Positions 15,871 through 23,909 of a DNA stretch of 64,000 nt are shown here, one piece after another (positions within the stretch are counted from its first letter, which is position 1; each line of letters begins with the position of its first letter). The stretch covers positions 1 through 64,000 of the forward strand of contig CAMWXJ010000012.1 of the NCBI GenBank assembly GCA_947178215.1, in the 5' to 3' direction. Both the position numbers and the translations under genes were made by a program. The notes below the pieces were generated by a model, which did not search any database, was not told the DNA's origin, and worked only from the letters and a program-made list of their open reading frames with translations. This DNA comes from an uncultured Porphyromonadaceae bacterium. GTDB taxonomy: Bacteria; Bacteroidota; Bacteroidia; Bacteroidales; Muribaculaceae.

Positions 15871-17291
15871 GTGTGACGGAAGTGACGGGCCTGCTGCTCA
15901 TGGCGGCGGGACTGTGGGAGTGCGGACTGGGATGGATGCAGCTGCTGGGGCTGAGGGCGAGTCTCCACTCGCTCTATCCGGCCACAGGTACGTTCTATAA
16001 CCCCGGGCCTTATTGCGGCTTCCTGGCGATGGTGCTGCCTGTGGCGCTCCGGTATGCTCTCGACGGGCGCCGCTTCAGGCCGCTGCATTGGGCGGCTCTG
16101 GTGTATGTCATCGCGGCGGTGGCGATAATGCCGGTGCTGATGGGGCGCACGGGATGGGTGGCGGCGGCCGCGGGGTGCCTGCTCACGGCGGCGGGGAGCG
16201 GACGGATACGGCGCCCGCGCCCTGCGGTGCTCGTCGGGGCGGTCGTAGCGGCGATAGCGGCCGTGGCGTTTCTGCTGTATCTCAAGCCGGCGTCGGCTCT
16301 GGGACGGCTCTTCCTGTGGCGCACGGGGGTGTCGGCGATGCTGCGGCATCCGCTGACGGGCGCGGGGGCGGCGCGTGTGGCCGGAGAGCTCGGGGAGGCT
16401 CAGGAGGATTATTTCCGGGAGATACCGTGGTCGGAATACATCCCTGTGGCGGGTACTCCCGAGTATGCCTTCAACGAGTATCTTCAGACAGGCATAGCCT
16501 ACGGCATCCCCGCGATGCTGCTCCTTGTCGCCGTCATGGTGCTCGCGGGGGTGTCGGCGTGGCGCGGACGAGCCTACGGTCTGGCGGGGGGAATGCTCTC
16601 GCTCGCCGTAGTGTGCTTCGCGTCCTATCCCTTCCAGTTTCCGGTGTTCATCGCGGCGGCGGCAGTGCTGACAGCGGGCGCCATCGTGGCGGCTCCCCGG
16701 CGTTGCGTGGCGGGGAAGGCGGCGATGTGTGCGGCAATAGGCATCGTGGCCTTCACGGCCTGCCGACAACAGGTGCGCCGGAGCGAGATAGCCGACAACT
16801 GGTCAACGATGCGGTATATATGCCAATACAGCCTCGACGAGTCCACAATCCACCGCCTCGACTCGCTTGACGGGATATACGGGGAGTCGGCGAGATTCCT
16901 GTTTGACTACGGCAAGGCCCTGCGCGAGGCGGGGCTTTACGAGAAATCGACAGCCGTGTTGCATCGCGGCGTGGAGGTGAGTTCTGACCCGATGTTCCTC
17001 ACCCTTCTGGGGCGCAACTGTCATGACACGGGCGACTATGATATGGCCGTGCATTATTTCCGCAAGGCAATCAACAGGCTGCCTGACCGGATTTATCCCC
17101 GCTATCTTTTGGCGTTGCACTATGCCGACCCGGCGGTGAACGACACCGCGAGCTTCCTGAAAATGAGTCGTTACACCATCTTCCTCAAGCCCAAGGTGAT
17201 GTCGCCGGCCATACGGCAGATGCGCCGCGAGCTGGATTCGCTCATCACCATCTTCGAACCCAGGGTCGAAGGCAAGGTCAGGCAGCGGTGA
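15840..17291 (+). CDS. O-antigen-ligase-like polytopic membrane protein with C-terminal TPRs
   Basis: A 483-residue protein overlapping the signal peptidase by 31 bases in another frame. The N-terminal 290 residues hold about eight hydrophobic segments and the GTFYNPGPYCGFLAM motif (near 49-63) typical of Bacteroidetes O-antigen ligase / Wzy-like proteins, plus a HPLTGAG motif near 180. The C-terminal part (320-470) consists of tetratricopeptide-like helices (SARFLFDYGKALREAGLYEKS, DYDMAVHYFRKAINRLPDR). O-antigen ligases transfer lipid-linked glycans in the periplasm. In this setting it could instead attach or export the peptide system's product; that is inference. The start at 15840 is the most upstream ATG before the first helix. 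Confidence 0.7.
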   Translation: MATDTETGRIGVTEVTGLLLMAAGLWECGLGWMQLLGLRASLHSLYPATGTFYNPGPYCGFLAMVLPVALRYALDGRRFRPLHWAALVYVIAAVAIMPVLMGRTGWVAAAAGCLLTAAGSGRIRRPRPAVLVGAVVAAIAAVAFLLYLKPASALGRLFLWRTGVSAMLRHPLTGAGAARVAGELGEAQEDYFREIPWSEYIPVAGTPEYAFNEYLQTGIAYGIPAMLLLVAVMVLAGVSAWRGRAYGLAGGMLSLAVVCFASYPFQFPVFIAAAAVLTAGAIVAAPRRCVAGKAAMCAAIGIVAFTACRQQVRRSEIADNWSTMRYICQYSLDESTIHRLDSLDGIYGESARFLFDYGKALREAGLYEKSTAVLHRGVEVSSDPMFLTLLGRNCHDTGDYDMAVHYFRKAINRLPDRIYPRYLLALHYADPAVNDTASFLKMSRYTIFLKPKVMSPAIRQMRRELDSLITIFEPRVEGKVRQR

Positions 17292-17322
17292 CGAAGCCGC
17301 CGGCAGGGGAGACGCACAATTA

Positions 17323-17354
17323 TTTGCAAATTCGGCGATGATTAAGTAACTTTG
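17323..17354 (+). promoter_or_regulatory. Bacteroidetes-type promoter upstream of ferritin
   Basis: TTTG (17323-17326) and TAACTTTG (17347-17354) lie at the spacing expected for -33 and -7 elements. Transcription would begin near 17361 and produce a leader of about 100 bases before the ferritin ATG. Confidence 0.65.
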
Positions 17355-17388
17355 CCACAGAAAGGACAACACTCCGTAAGATACTTAT

Positions 17389-17422
17389 ATGCCCCCTGTT
17401 GCTTGCCCGTGACAGGGGGCAT
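17389..17422 (+). promoter_or_regulatory. Leader hairpin in ferritin mRNA, possible attenuator
   Basis: ATGCCCCCTGT (17389-17399) and ACAGGGGGCAT (17412-17422) form a perfect 11-bp stem around a 12-base loop, followed by TTAT. It lies between the ferritin promoter and the ferritin ATG. It might end transcripts arriving from the peptide array, or act as an attenuator of ferritin. Confidence 0.5.
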
Positions 17423-17464
17423 TTATCAAGACTTCATCAATATAACCCAAACACATATAAAGCT

Positions 17465-17986
17465 ATGCTAAGCAAGAAACTTCACGATGCCATAAACGAG
17501 CAGATCAACGCCGAACTCTGGTCGGCCTACCTCTATCTCTCGATGAGCCTCGACGCCGAAAACAAGGGGCTCAAGGGTGTAGCCAACTGGTTTTTCATCC
17601 AGTTCCGTGAGGAGCAGGATCACGCCCGCATCTTCATGAACTTCCTCGCCTCGCGCGACGCAAAGGTAGAACTGAAGCCTATCGCCGAGGTGCCCACCAC
17701 ATGGGCAAGCCCCCTCGAAATGTTCCGTGCCACTCTCGAACACGAGAAAAAGGTGACCGCCATGATTCAGAACCTCGCCACAATAGCTCACGACGACATT
17801 GACTTCGCCTCACAGAACAGCCTCGTATGGTTTGTCAACGAGCAGGTCGAGGAGGAGGAGAACTGCCGCGAGATGATTTCGGCATTCGATGCCGTAGAGG
17901 GGAACAAATTCGGCCTCTACATGCTTGACAAGGAACTTGCCGCCCGCGTCTACGCCACTCCCTCCCCTCTCGCCGGCAAGGAATAA
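17465..17986 (+). CDS. ftnA: Non-heme ferritin
   Basis: A 173-residue cytosolic ferritin that oxidises Fe(II) and stores it in a 24-subunit shell. The start at 17465 (MLSKKLHDAINEQINAE) matches normal ferritin length; a longer in-frame reading begins inside the leader hairpin. The four-helix bundle is complete, with ferroxidase ligands in NAELWSAYLYLS (Glu17), FREEQDHARIF (Glu50, His53), a glutamate near 94 in LEHEKK, and NEQVEEEENC (near 126-134). It has its own promoter and a strong terminator after it, so it is monocistronic and separate from the peptide array. Confidence 0.95.
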   Translation: MLSKKLHDAINEQINAELWSAYLYLSMSLDAENKGLKGVANWFFIQFREEQDHARIFMNFLASRDAKVELKPIAEVPTTWASPLEMFRATLEHEKKVTAMIQNLATIAHDDIDFASQNSLVWFVNEQVEEEENCREMISAFDAVEGNKFGLYMLDKELAARVYATPSPLAGKE

Positions 17987-18025
17987 CGACGCCTTACGGC
18001 CGACAATAGCCGGCCGCACCGATTA

Positions 18026-18065
18026 CATTCACAGCCCGGAGCGTTAACGCTCCGGGCTGTGAATG
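18026..18065. terminator. Bidirectional terminator, 40-bp perfect palindrome
   Basis: A perfect palindrome centred between 18045 and 18046 (core GAGCGTTAACGCTC) gives a very stable hairpin. Downstream on the + strand is CTTTATAT. It lies between the convergent ferritin and S41 protease genes and probably serves both. Confidence 0.85.
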
Positions 18066-18110
18066 CTTTATATCCTGGCGCAGTATAGGCGACACGTCGC
18101 TTCTACCGCC

Positions 18111-19715
18111 CTACCTGGCCGGCAGAAGCGACGTATAGGCATCCGGGTCGGTGATGATACGCAATGCCTCCACATACACAGGGTCAATCTCGTTGGTGAC
18201 ACGGTAATAGGCCGTCTGGTCATACAGGTCGCGGGCAATGAGAGCTTTGATTACGGTACGGATATAGCTGCCCGAAGTGGCGAGGCTCTTTTCATCGGCC
18301 TCCACTCCCTCACGGGCGCCAAGTGCCACAAGGCTGTCAATCATGCCGTCGGTCACCTCGAAGTTCTTTATAAACTTCTCCACGCCGGGGTATTGCTTTT
18401 TGAGCGAGGCACGGTTTGCATCGACGTAGCCCTGCGAGTAGCGATTGAGCACGCCTTTTGCCACAAGGTCGCGGTAGTAAGTGGTATAGAACGAAGTGTC
18501 AAGCGGTACAAAGCGGTCGGGCATGATGCCTCCACCCCCGTAAACCGGGCGATTGAGACGCAAGGTGTGGTGAAGGTCCTTTTCCGAGAAGTGAACGGAA
18601 TCAGCGTTCATGAGCTCACCGGAATTGAGGCGGTCGAGGATGTCGCGGGCGTAGGCGTCGCCGTCGTCGCCTCGTGTGTAAGGCTTCTGAATCGAGCGGC
18701 CCGATGGGGTGTAGTAGTGGGCGGTCGTAAGACGCACCATAGAGCCGTCGGGAAGGGGGAAGGGACGCTGCACGAGGCCCTTGCCGAATGTGCGCCGGCC
18801 AACAATTACGCCGCGGTCGTTGTCCTGAATGGCTCCCGAAAGAATCTCCGACGCTGAGGCCGAGTATTGGTTGACCATGACCACGACGCGCCCGTTCTGA
18901 AGCTGCCCCTCGACGGTATTGTTGTAGTGCATAGGCTCCTGACGCATGCCCTCCGTAAACACTATCGGAGCGTCTTTCGGCAGCAGGAGGCTCGCAAGCT
19001 GAATCGCGGCGTTGAGATAGCCGCCTCCGTTATCTTCGAGGTCGATGATGAGGTCGCGCATCCCCTGCTTGCGCAGAGCGTTGAAGGCGTCGACCACCTC
19101 ATCGGCCGTCGACTCGGCAAAGCGGCTTATGCGCACATATCCCACCTTGGGCGCCGCCATATAATATGCGTCGACCGAGTTGATAGGTATGTCGTCGCGG
19201 GTGATGCGGAATGTAATCAAGTCGGGCGATGCACCGCGCAATACCTTGACTTCCACCTCCGATCCCTTGGGGCCTCGGAGCATGCGCATAACGTCGGCAG
19301 TGGGCTTCTTGACGCCGGCTATGAGGGTGTCGTTGACACTCAGTATACGGTCGCCGGCAAGGATGCCGACGCGCTCCGAGGGGCCTCCGGCCACCGTGGC
19401 GATGACGTAGAGGGTGTCGGTGAGCATGTTAAACTGTATGCCTACTCCGGAGAAGTTGCCTTCGAGCGGCTCGGTGAGCGCTTTGGTCTCCTCGGCATCG
19501 GAATACTGCGAGTGCGGGTCGAGGGTGCGCAGCATGGCGCGTATCCCCTCCTCGACCATAGCGTCGGGATTGAGGGAGTCGACATAGAAACGCTCCACTA
19601 TCTGCTCCACGATACGTATCTTCTGTTCAGGAGTAAAGGCGGCCTGCTGTGCCGGAGCGTATATGCGCGTCAGGCAGCAGACCATTATGGCTATAATAGG
19701 TAATATTCTTTTCAT
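18111..19715 (-). CDS. S41-family C-terminal processing protease
   Basis: A 534-residue periplasmic serine protease of the CtpA/Prc type. The start is the ATG giving MKRILPIIAIMVCC, a signal peptide; the longer reading adds 29 non-signal residues. A PDZ domain (about 85-165: GVGIQFNMLTDTLYV, GPSERVGILAGDRIL) precedes the S41 catalytic core with the Ser/Lys dyad in SASASEILSG and FGKGLVQ (near residues 303 and 328). The C-terminal part has helices typical of Bacteroidetes members. Such proteases trim or degrade envelope proteins from their C-terminus. It is 20 bases downstream of coaD on the same strand, likely one transcription unit with parE. Confidence 0.9.
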   Translation of the reverse strand: MKRILPIIAIMVCCLTRIYAPAQQAAFTPEQKIRIVEQIVERFYVDSLNPDAMVEEGIRAMLRTLDPHSQYSDAEETKALTEPLEGNFSGVGIQFNMLTDTLYVIATVAGGPSERVGILAGDRILSVNDTLIAGVKKPTADVMRMLRGPKGSEVEVKVLRGASPDLITFRITRDDIPINSVDAYYMAAPKVGYVRISRFAESTADEVVDAFNALRKQGMRDLIIDLEDNGGGYLNAAIQLASLLLPKDAPIVFTEGMRQEPMHYNNTVEGQLQNGRVVVMVNQYSASASEILSGAIQDNDRGVIVGRRTFGKGLVQRPFPLPDGSMVRLTTAHYYTPSGRSIQKPYTRGDDGDAYARDILDRLNSGELMNADSVHFSEKDLHHTLRLNRPVYGGGGIMPDRFVPLDTSFYTTYYRDLVAKGVLNRYSQGYVDANRASLKKQYPGVEKFIKNFEVTDGMIDSLVALGAREGVEADEKSLATSGSYIRTVIKALIARDLYDQTAYYRVTNEIDPVYVEALRIITDPDAYTSLLPAR

Positions 19716-19735
19716 AATCAGATGTAATAGCGTAA

Positions 19736-20230
19736 TTATGGCAGGAACTCGGCGGCATCGCGGCCGTAGCTCCGCAATTCGCGCACCACCGACGAGCTGC
19801 ACGACGCGAGCTCCGGAAGGGCGGGAATTATCACCGTCTCCACTCCGGCAAGTCGGCGGTTGATGTCGGCAAGCGCCATCTCCGATTCAAATTCGGTGGC
19901 CGTGCGGGCGCCGCGCACCAGCCAGCGCGCCCCGAGCCTACTGGCGAGGTCGACGGTGAGCTCGCCTGAGTAGACCATCACCTCGCAGCGGCTTCGCAGA
20001 GCCTCGGGAAGCTTGTCGACGGCCCTTACTATGGCGTCGCGGCGGCTTTCGAGAGCCTGGGGCAACGGCGCTTTCGCCGAATTGTAGCCTATGGCGATGA
20101 TGAGGCGGTCGAAGATGGCGGCGGCACGCTCGGCAATGGAGAGATGCCCGAGGGTAAAGGGGTCGAACGACCCGGCATATACCGCCCTCCTCTCCCCCGC
20201 TGGGTTGCCATCAGGAAATCTGTGAGTCAT
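19736..20230 (-). CDS. coaD: Phosphopantetheine adenylyltransferase
   Basis: A 164-residue cytosolic enzyme making dephospho-CoA from 4'-phosphopantetheine and ATP. The nucleotidyltransferase signature [19 protein letters not shown] lies at residues 18-36, with the T/HxGH-like TLGH at 26-29. The second motif is CSSSVVREL (near 144-152), where family members usually have ISSTxVR. An N-terminal extension of about 14 residues before AVYAGSFDP overlaps the end of parE by 20 bases, so translation is probably coupled. Confidence 0.93.
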   Translation of the reverse strand: MTHRFPDGNPAGERRAVYAGSFDPFTLGHLSIAERAAAIFDRLIIAIGYNSAKAPLPQALESRRDAIVRAVDKLPEALRSRCEVMVYSGELTVDLASRLGARWLVRGARTATEFESEMALADINRRLAGVETVIIPALPELASCSSSVVRELRSYGRDAAEFLP

Positions 20231-22172
20231 CTTCTACAACAAGGTTTTCGATAATGAAGTTCTGACGCTCTACGGTATTCTTGCCCATATAGAAGCGAAG
20301 CATCTCCCCCACACCGTCCTCTTTGTGAAGGCTTACGCGGTCGAGGCGTATGTCGGGACCGATGAAGCCGCGGAACTCTTCGGGTGATATTTCGCCGAGA
20401 CCTTTGAATCGGGTTATCTCGGCCTTGTCGCCGAGCTTGGCTATCGCGGCGATGCGCTCCTCGTCGGAGTAGCAGTAATATGTCTCGTCGGCGGCCTTAT
20501 CGGCACCTTTCTTGCCTGCGCGGCGCACTATGGTCTTGTTGCGCACGCGGAAAAGCGGGGTCTGGAGGATGTATATGTGGCCCTTCTTGACTATCTCGGG
20601 GAAGAATTGGAGGAAGAACGTCAGCAGCAGCATGCGTATGTGCATTCCGTCGACATCGGCATCGGTAGCTATTATCACCTTGTTGTAGCGCAGGTTGTCG
20701 AGGCTCTCCTCGATGTTGAGGGCAGCTTGGAGCAGATTGAACTCCTCGTTCTCATACACCATTTTCTTTGTCTTGCCATAGGTGTTTTTAGGCTTGCCTC
20801 GCAGCGAGAACACGGCCTGTGTTGCCACATCGCGTATCTTGGTGATAGAGCCGGCGGCCGAGTCGCCCTCGGTGATGAAAATCGAGCTGGCGAGCTTAAG
20901 CTCCTCGTCGCCCTTGGTGTCGTTGAGATGCACGCGGCAGTCGAGCAGCTTGCGGTTATGCAGATTGATTTTCTTGGTCTGCTCGCGTGCGCGCTTGGTG
21001 ATACCGGCCATGGCCTTGCGCTCGCGCTCACTCTCCTGCACCTTTTTCAGTATCACCTGGGCGGTGTCGGGTTCCTTATGCAGGTAGTTGTCAAGCTCTT
21101 TCTTTATGAAGTCGCCAACAAACTTGGCTATCGTCGGACCCTCGGGGCCCATGTCGCGCGAGCCGAGACGCGTCTTTGTCTGGCTCTCAAACACCGGCTC
21201 CTCCACTTTGAGAGCTATTGCGGCAACCATGCCATTGCGTATGTCGCTGTACTCAAACTGTGCCTTGCCCAGAAACTCCTTTATGGTGCGGCTCACGGCC
21301 TCCTTGAAAGCCGAGAGATGAGTGCCGCCCTGAGTGGTGTGCTGGCCGTTGACAAACGAGTAAAACTCCTCGCCGTACTGACTCGCGTGTGTGATAACGA
21401 CCTCTATGTCGTCGCTTTTGAGATGTATTATGGGGTAAAGCGGCTCATTGGTCATAGCCTCTTTGAGGAGGTCTTCAAGACCGCCACGGCTTATATATCG
21501 CTTGCCATTGAGGTTGATGGCGAGGCCGGTGTTGAGGAACGTATAGTTCTTGACGAGCGGCACTATGAACTCCTCTCGGTAACGGTATTCACGGAATATG
21601 CCGGCATCGGGCGTGAATGTCACCGTAGTTCCGTCGGGGCGATCGGTAGGCTCTATTTCCCACTCACGCACTATCTTACCGCACGAAAATTCTACGCGCT
21701 TGCGCTCCCCTCCGCGGCAACTTTCTATCACAAACGATTCAGAGAGAGCATTTACCGCCTTGATACCCACGCCGTTGAGACCCACCGACTTCTTGAACGC
21801 CTTGGAGTCGTATTTACCGCCGGTGTTCATTTTCGACGAAGCGTCGACCACCTTGCCGAGCGGAATACCGCGGCCATAGTCGCTCACCGTCACAGTAGTG
21901 TCGCTGAGAGTGATGTCGAGTTTGGAGCCGAAGCCCATCATATGCTCGTCTATCGAGTTGTCAATCACCTCTTTCAGCAGCACGTATATGCCGTCGTCGG
22001 CATTTGAGCCGTCGCCAAGCTTGCCTATGTACATGCCGGGGCGTCGACGCACATGCTCCTGCCATTCGAGCGTTATGATATTGGATTCGTCATAATTAGC
22101 TGAAACGTCGGCAGAAGAGTCGGGAGTATCGTCGGATATGAGTGATGGGTCAAAAAGCTGGTCGTCGGTCAT
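20211..22172 (-). CDS. parE: DNA topoisomerase IV subunit B (ATPase subunit)
   Basis: A 653-residue type IIA topoisomerase B subunit that decatenates daughter chromosomes together with ParC. The GHKL ATPase domain shows [19 protein letters not shown], the GRGIP loop and [13 protein letters not shown]; the TOPRIM domain shows EGDSAAG and [12 protein letters not shown]; the C-terminal end shows [12 protein letters not shown]. The [14 protein letters not shown] stretch and moderate length fit ParE rather than GyrB. An acidic N-terminal extension of about 30 residues is present. It leads the parE-coaD-S41 protease group on the minus strand; parC is not in the window. Confidence 0.92.
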   Translation of the reverse strand: MTDDQLFDPSLISDDTPDSSADVSANYDESNIITLEWQEHVRRRPGMYIGKLGDGSNADDGIYVLLKEVIDNSIDEHMMGFGSKLDITLSDTTVTVSDYGRGIPLGKVVDASSKMNTGGKYDSKAFKKSVGLNGVGIKAVNALSESFVIESCRGGERKRVEFSCGKIVREWEIEPTDRPDGTTVTFTPDAGIFREYRYREEFIVPLVKNYTFLNTGLAINLNGKRYISRGGLEDLLKEAMTNEPLYPIIHLKSDDIEVVITHASQYGEEFYSFVNGQHTTQGGTHLSAFKEAVSRTIKEFLGKAQFEYSDIRNGMVAAIALKVEEPVFESQTKTRLGSRDMGPEGPTIAKFVGDFIKKELDNYLHKEPDTAQVILKKVQESERERKAMAGITKRAREQTKKINLHNRKLLDCRVHLNDTKGDEELKLASSIFITEGDSAAGSITKIRDVATQAVFSLRGKPKNTYGKTKKMVYENEEFNLLQAALNIEESLDNLRYNKVIIATDADVDGMHIRMLLLTFFLQFFPEIVKKGHIYILQTPLFRVRNKTIVRRAGKKGADKAADETYYCYSDEERIAAIAKLGDKAEITRFKGLGEISPEEFRGFIGPDIRLDRVSLHKEDGVGEMLRFYMGKNTVERQNFIIENLVVEDDSQIS

Positions 22173-22542
22173 AATTGGTCAAAGGCTTGCCCGGGCCGCC
22201 TTATCTATACCGCATCGGCGGCACTTACGGCCCAAGCGCCCACAAAGTTACAAAAAAAAGGTGTGGCAGCCAAATCAGGTACCCCCTTTCACCCCACGCG
22301 CCGCACAGTCCTATACGCGCCTCGGAACACCCTGCCCGGCGCCCTCCCCCGCTGACTTTTATGTGAATATTTTGCAGATTAGTAACAGCTCAAACAGTCA
22401 GTCAATATGCAATAGACTGAGCCGACACAATCACATGCGCTCAGTGAACGGCACTCTACACCAACGGGCAACGCGGTTAAATATACAAGCGATTTTAACA
22501 TTCTGAATTAGCATTTTTTAGGCTTTATAAACTACGAATCTA

Positions 22543-22573
22543 TTGCAAATAGAACGAAAGTGTAGTAATTTTG
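22543..22573 (+). promoter_or_regulatory. Promoter of candidate small RNA
   Basis: TTGC (22543-22546) and TAATTTTG (22566-22573) at the correct spacing form one of the best promoter matches in the window. No + strand ORF with a credible start follows before the hairpin at 22689-22712. Confidence 0.65.
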
Positions 22574-22579
22574 CAGTGT

Positions 22580-22723
22580 AAAATCCGAGGACGCTATTAT
22601 GTGAAGCTCAACGACAGCTCGCCGCCGCGTCCGTAAAAGTGTTAGACAACGCAACTTTATATATACTTGAATTTTGGTTATGAGGGAGGTGCGCTACTGT
22701 GAAGTAGTGCACTTTCATTTTTT
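22580..22723 (+). ncRNA. Candidate structured small RNA of about 140 nt
   Basis: The unit lies between two minus-strand genes (parE and gluQ) and is read on the + strand. It runs from the predicted start 7 bases after TAATTTTG to a terminator. Possible structure: GGACGC (22589-22594) pairs with GCGTCC (22627-22632); AAAGTGTT pairs imperfectly with AACGCAACTTT around 22635-22658; GTGCGCTACT (22689-22698) pairs with AGTAGTGCAC (22703-22712) around GTGA, followed by TTTCATTTTTT. I do not recognise a known family such as 6S or tmRNA. The upstream part of this gap (22173-22540) holds nothing else I can name apart from presumed parE promoter sequence. Confidence 0.55.
22689..22723 (+). terminator. 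Intrinsic terminator of candidate small RNA
   Basis: A 10-bp stem with one G-U pair, a GTGA tetraloop and a T-rich tail (TTTCATTTTTT). It lies just downstream of the minus-strand gluQ promoter region, and its T-tract is on the + strand, so it serves a + strand transcript. Confidence 0.7.
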
Positions 22724-22751
22724 ATGACCGGCGGGCAGTGAGGCGTGTGTG

Positions 22752-23633
22752 TCACACCAGGGAGTGGAGGGAAACAGGGGCCGGCTCCGGGATGAGGCCG
22801 GCAAGGGCGGCAACGCGCCCGATAACCTCGTCGGGCGTTGCCCCCGACGCACGGATAGCCTCCATTGACAGTGAGGCGTCGCGCTTCGACAACCTTACAC
22901 CCGCCTCATTGGTAATCAGTGGCAAATGTGCCCAATCGGGAGGCGTAAGGCCGAGCAGACGGTAGAGATATATCTGCTGTGCGGTTGATAGAAGCAGGTC
23001 GGCTCCTCGCACCACCTCCGTCACGCCCATAAGGGCGTCATCAACGACCACAGCGAGCTGATAGGCCCATGCGCCGTCGGCACGACGCACGATAAAGTCG
23101 CCGCACTCGGCGGCAAGGACTACATGCTGCCGACCGAAGTTGCGGTCGGTGAAGTCGACACTCTCGCCATAGGGTACATATAGGCGACGCGCCCCTGGCC
23201 CCTCGGGGCGAGCGTAAGGCGGACAGTTATGCGGCCGGCATGTGCCGGCATATATTACGCGGCCGTCGCTCTGATGCGGCGCCTGAGTGGCCATGATGTC
23301 GGCGCGAGTACACCGACAGGCATACACCAGCCCGAGCTCTTCGAGCCGCGCGAGGGCATCGGCGTACAGACCGCCCCTGAGACTCTGACAATAGCCGTCG
23401 GCGATACCCCCCTCGTCCCAGTCGAGGCCGAGCCAGCGCAAGTCATCCTCTATGAGGCGCGCGTATTCAGGCTTGGAGCGCTGAGGGTCGAGGTCCTCGA
23501 TTCGCAGAATCCATCTGCCTCCCTGCCGACGCGCCGAAAGCCACGACATGAATGCCGCATAGATGTTTCCGAGGTGCATCCTGCCCGAGGGCGACGGCGC
23601 AAAACGGCCCGTGACGAGATGTGTCTGTTTCAT
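22752..23633 (-). CDS. gluQ: Glutamyl-queuosine tRNA(Asp) synthetase
   Basis: A 293-residue class I synthetase-like protein lacking an anticodon-binding domain. It activates glutamate and attaches it to queuosine in tRNA(Asp). It starts with GRFAPSPSGRMHLGN (HIGH-like signature, residues 9-23), then RIEDLDPQRS, a zinc-binding set CRCTRAD...CRPHNC (near 107-136), and a KMSKS-equivalent VRLSKRD near 247. Length and missing C-terminal domain separate it from GltX. Confidence 0.92.
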   Translation of the reverse strand: MKQTHLVTGRFAPSPSGRMHLGNIYAAFMSWLSARRQGGRWILRIEDLDPQRSKPEYARLIEDDLRWLGLDWDEGGIADGYCQSLRGGLYADALARLEELGLVYACRCTRADIMATQAPHQSDGRVIYAGTCRPHNCPPYARPEGPGARRLYVPYGESVDFTDRNFGRQHVVLAAECGDFIVRRADGAWAYQLAVVVDDALMGVTEVVRGADLLLSTAQQIYLYRLLGLTPPDWAHLPLITNEAGVRLSKRDASLSMEAIRASGATPDEVIGRVAALAGLIPEPAPVSLHSLV

Positions 23634-23703
23634 TGCAGCGCAAAATTAGTCAAAAAAATTTCGCGCCACACTATATTAATAAAGATTAAAGGGAGGGACA
23701 GAA

Positions 23704-23735
23704 TTGGCTTTTTATCGAAATTTGTGTTACTTTTG
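23704..23735 (+). promoter_or_regulatory. Promoter upstream of recJ
   Basis: TTGG (23704-23707) and TACTTTTG (23728-23735) fit the -33/-7 pattern. The implied leader is about 170 bases and contains small G/C hairpins, for example GGCAGC (23781-23786) with GCTGCC (23791-23796). Confidence 0.6.
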
Positions 23736-23909
23736 CCTTATTAAGCGCGAGCCTGTCTACGGGCCCGCGCAAATGGCTATGGCAGCGACGGCTGCCACTC
23801 TCTCCGATAGCCCCTTTTCAATCTCTCCCTATCATACGCTTCATGCGGCCCCTGTGCCGCCATCCCCACCATACCCCTCCATAAGATTATAAAAAAATGA
23901 ACAACATAA

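Noticed and set aside
18063..19703. Long open frames on the + strand opposite the S41 protease
   Set aside because: They are antisense shadows in G/C-rich DNA; the minus-strand frame has a signal peptide, PDZ domain and catalytic dyad.
20577..22007. 476-codon + strand frame opposite parE
   Set aside because: Antisense of a well-supported topoisomerase gene with no domain of its own.
22580..22723. 6S RNA or tmRNA
   Set aside because: No long central bulge-stem of 6S and no tRNA-like ends or tag ORF of tmRNA are visible.
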